From: Planctomycetes bacterium UBA4800
Lineage (GTDB): Bacteria; Planctomycetota; UBA8108; UBA8890; UBA8898
Direction: 5' to 3'
Length of the DNA stretch: 5,862 nt
NCBI GenBank assembly: GCA_002402755.1
Contig: DHGK01000322.1
Coordinates: 1,629 to 7,490, forward strand
The position numbers and the translations under genes were made by a program. Shown piece after piece: positions 5,841 to 5,862 of this stretch. The notes beneath the pieces were generated by a model, which ran no database searches, was not told the origin of the DNA, and saw only the letters and a list, made by a program, of their open reading frames with translations. The stretch's first letter is position 1; each line of letters begins with the position of its first letter.

Positions 5841-5854
5841 AACCGTTCACGGTT
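5841..5854. repeat. Short inverted repeat after the acyltransferase stop, at the window edge
   Basis: AACCG (5841-5845) and CGGTT (5850-5854) can form a five-bp stem with a four-base TTCA loop, eleven bases after the stop codon. No T-run of terminator length follows before the window ends. It may be a weak terminator or the edge of a larger palindromic repeat. Confidence 0.35.
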
Positions 5855-5862
5855 TCCTCACC

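Noticed and set aside
1..5862. CRISPR array, tRNA, rRNA, riboswitch, transposase or defence genes
   Set aside because: No regularly spaced repeats, cloverleaf-like sequences, conserved riboswitch cores or recognisable transposase or defence motifs were seen on reading both strands.

Overview
This is a GC-rich bacterial window with densely packed genes. It reads best as a heterotroph of the Planctomycetota/PVC type or a similar polysaccharide-degrading lineage. The support is a GH106 alpha-L-rhamnosidase, a Tat-exported xylose-isomerase-like barrel, a uroporphyrinogen-decarboxylase-like protein outside heme synthesis, and a decayed dockerin-like C-terminus typical of large secreted proteins in such bacteria. 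The assignment is inferred from gene content only.

Layout. Four genes lie on the minus strand and probably form one operon, transcribed from right to left: a Tat-signal sugar isomerase/epimerase-like protein (4333-3386), a secreted PHB-depolymerase/CE1-like esterase (3301-2399), a URO-D-like protein (2380-1373) and a GH106 alpha-L-rhamnosidase (1358 to beyond position 1, so only its N-terminal 452 residues are visible). The last three are separated by 18 and 14 bases. The isomerase has a perfect TATAAT and a strong Shine-Dalgarno, making it the likely head of the unit. The gap between isomerase and esterase (84 bases) holds a perfect 25-bp inverted repeat with a 3-base loop, which begins directly after the isomerase stop codon. 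It looks like a dispersed palindromic (REP-type) element rather than an ordinary terminator.

The 357-base gap between the operon and the divergent gene on the right contains both promoters and a degenerate dockerin-like C-terminal module on the minus strand, probably the stump of a lost gene. On the plus strand, 4691-5830 encodes a ten-helix AT3-family acyltransferase with the RX10H motif. Its promoter (TTGGCA, 17 bases, TAGCAT) and Shine-Dalgarno fix a GTG start. The window ends in another short inverted repeat.

How the genes may work together (inference): three of the four operon products carry export signals and suit attack on a rhamnose-bearing, possibly esterified, plant or algal glycan. 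The esterase would remove acyl groups, the rhamnosidase would release L-rhamnose, and the isomerase-like barrel would act on a released sugar. The role of the cytoplasmic URO-D-like protein is not known. I saw no defence system, CRISPR array, tRNA, rRNA or transposase gene. The hairpin and the dockerin stump are the least ordinary items.
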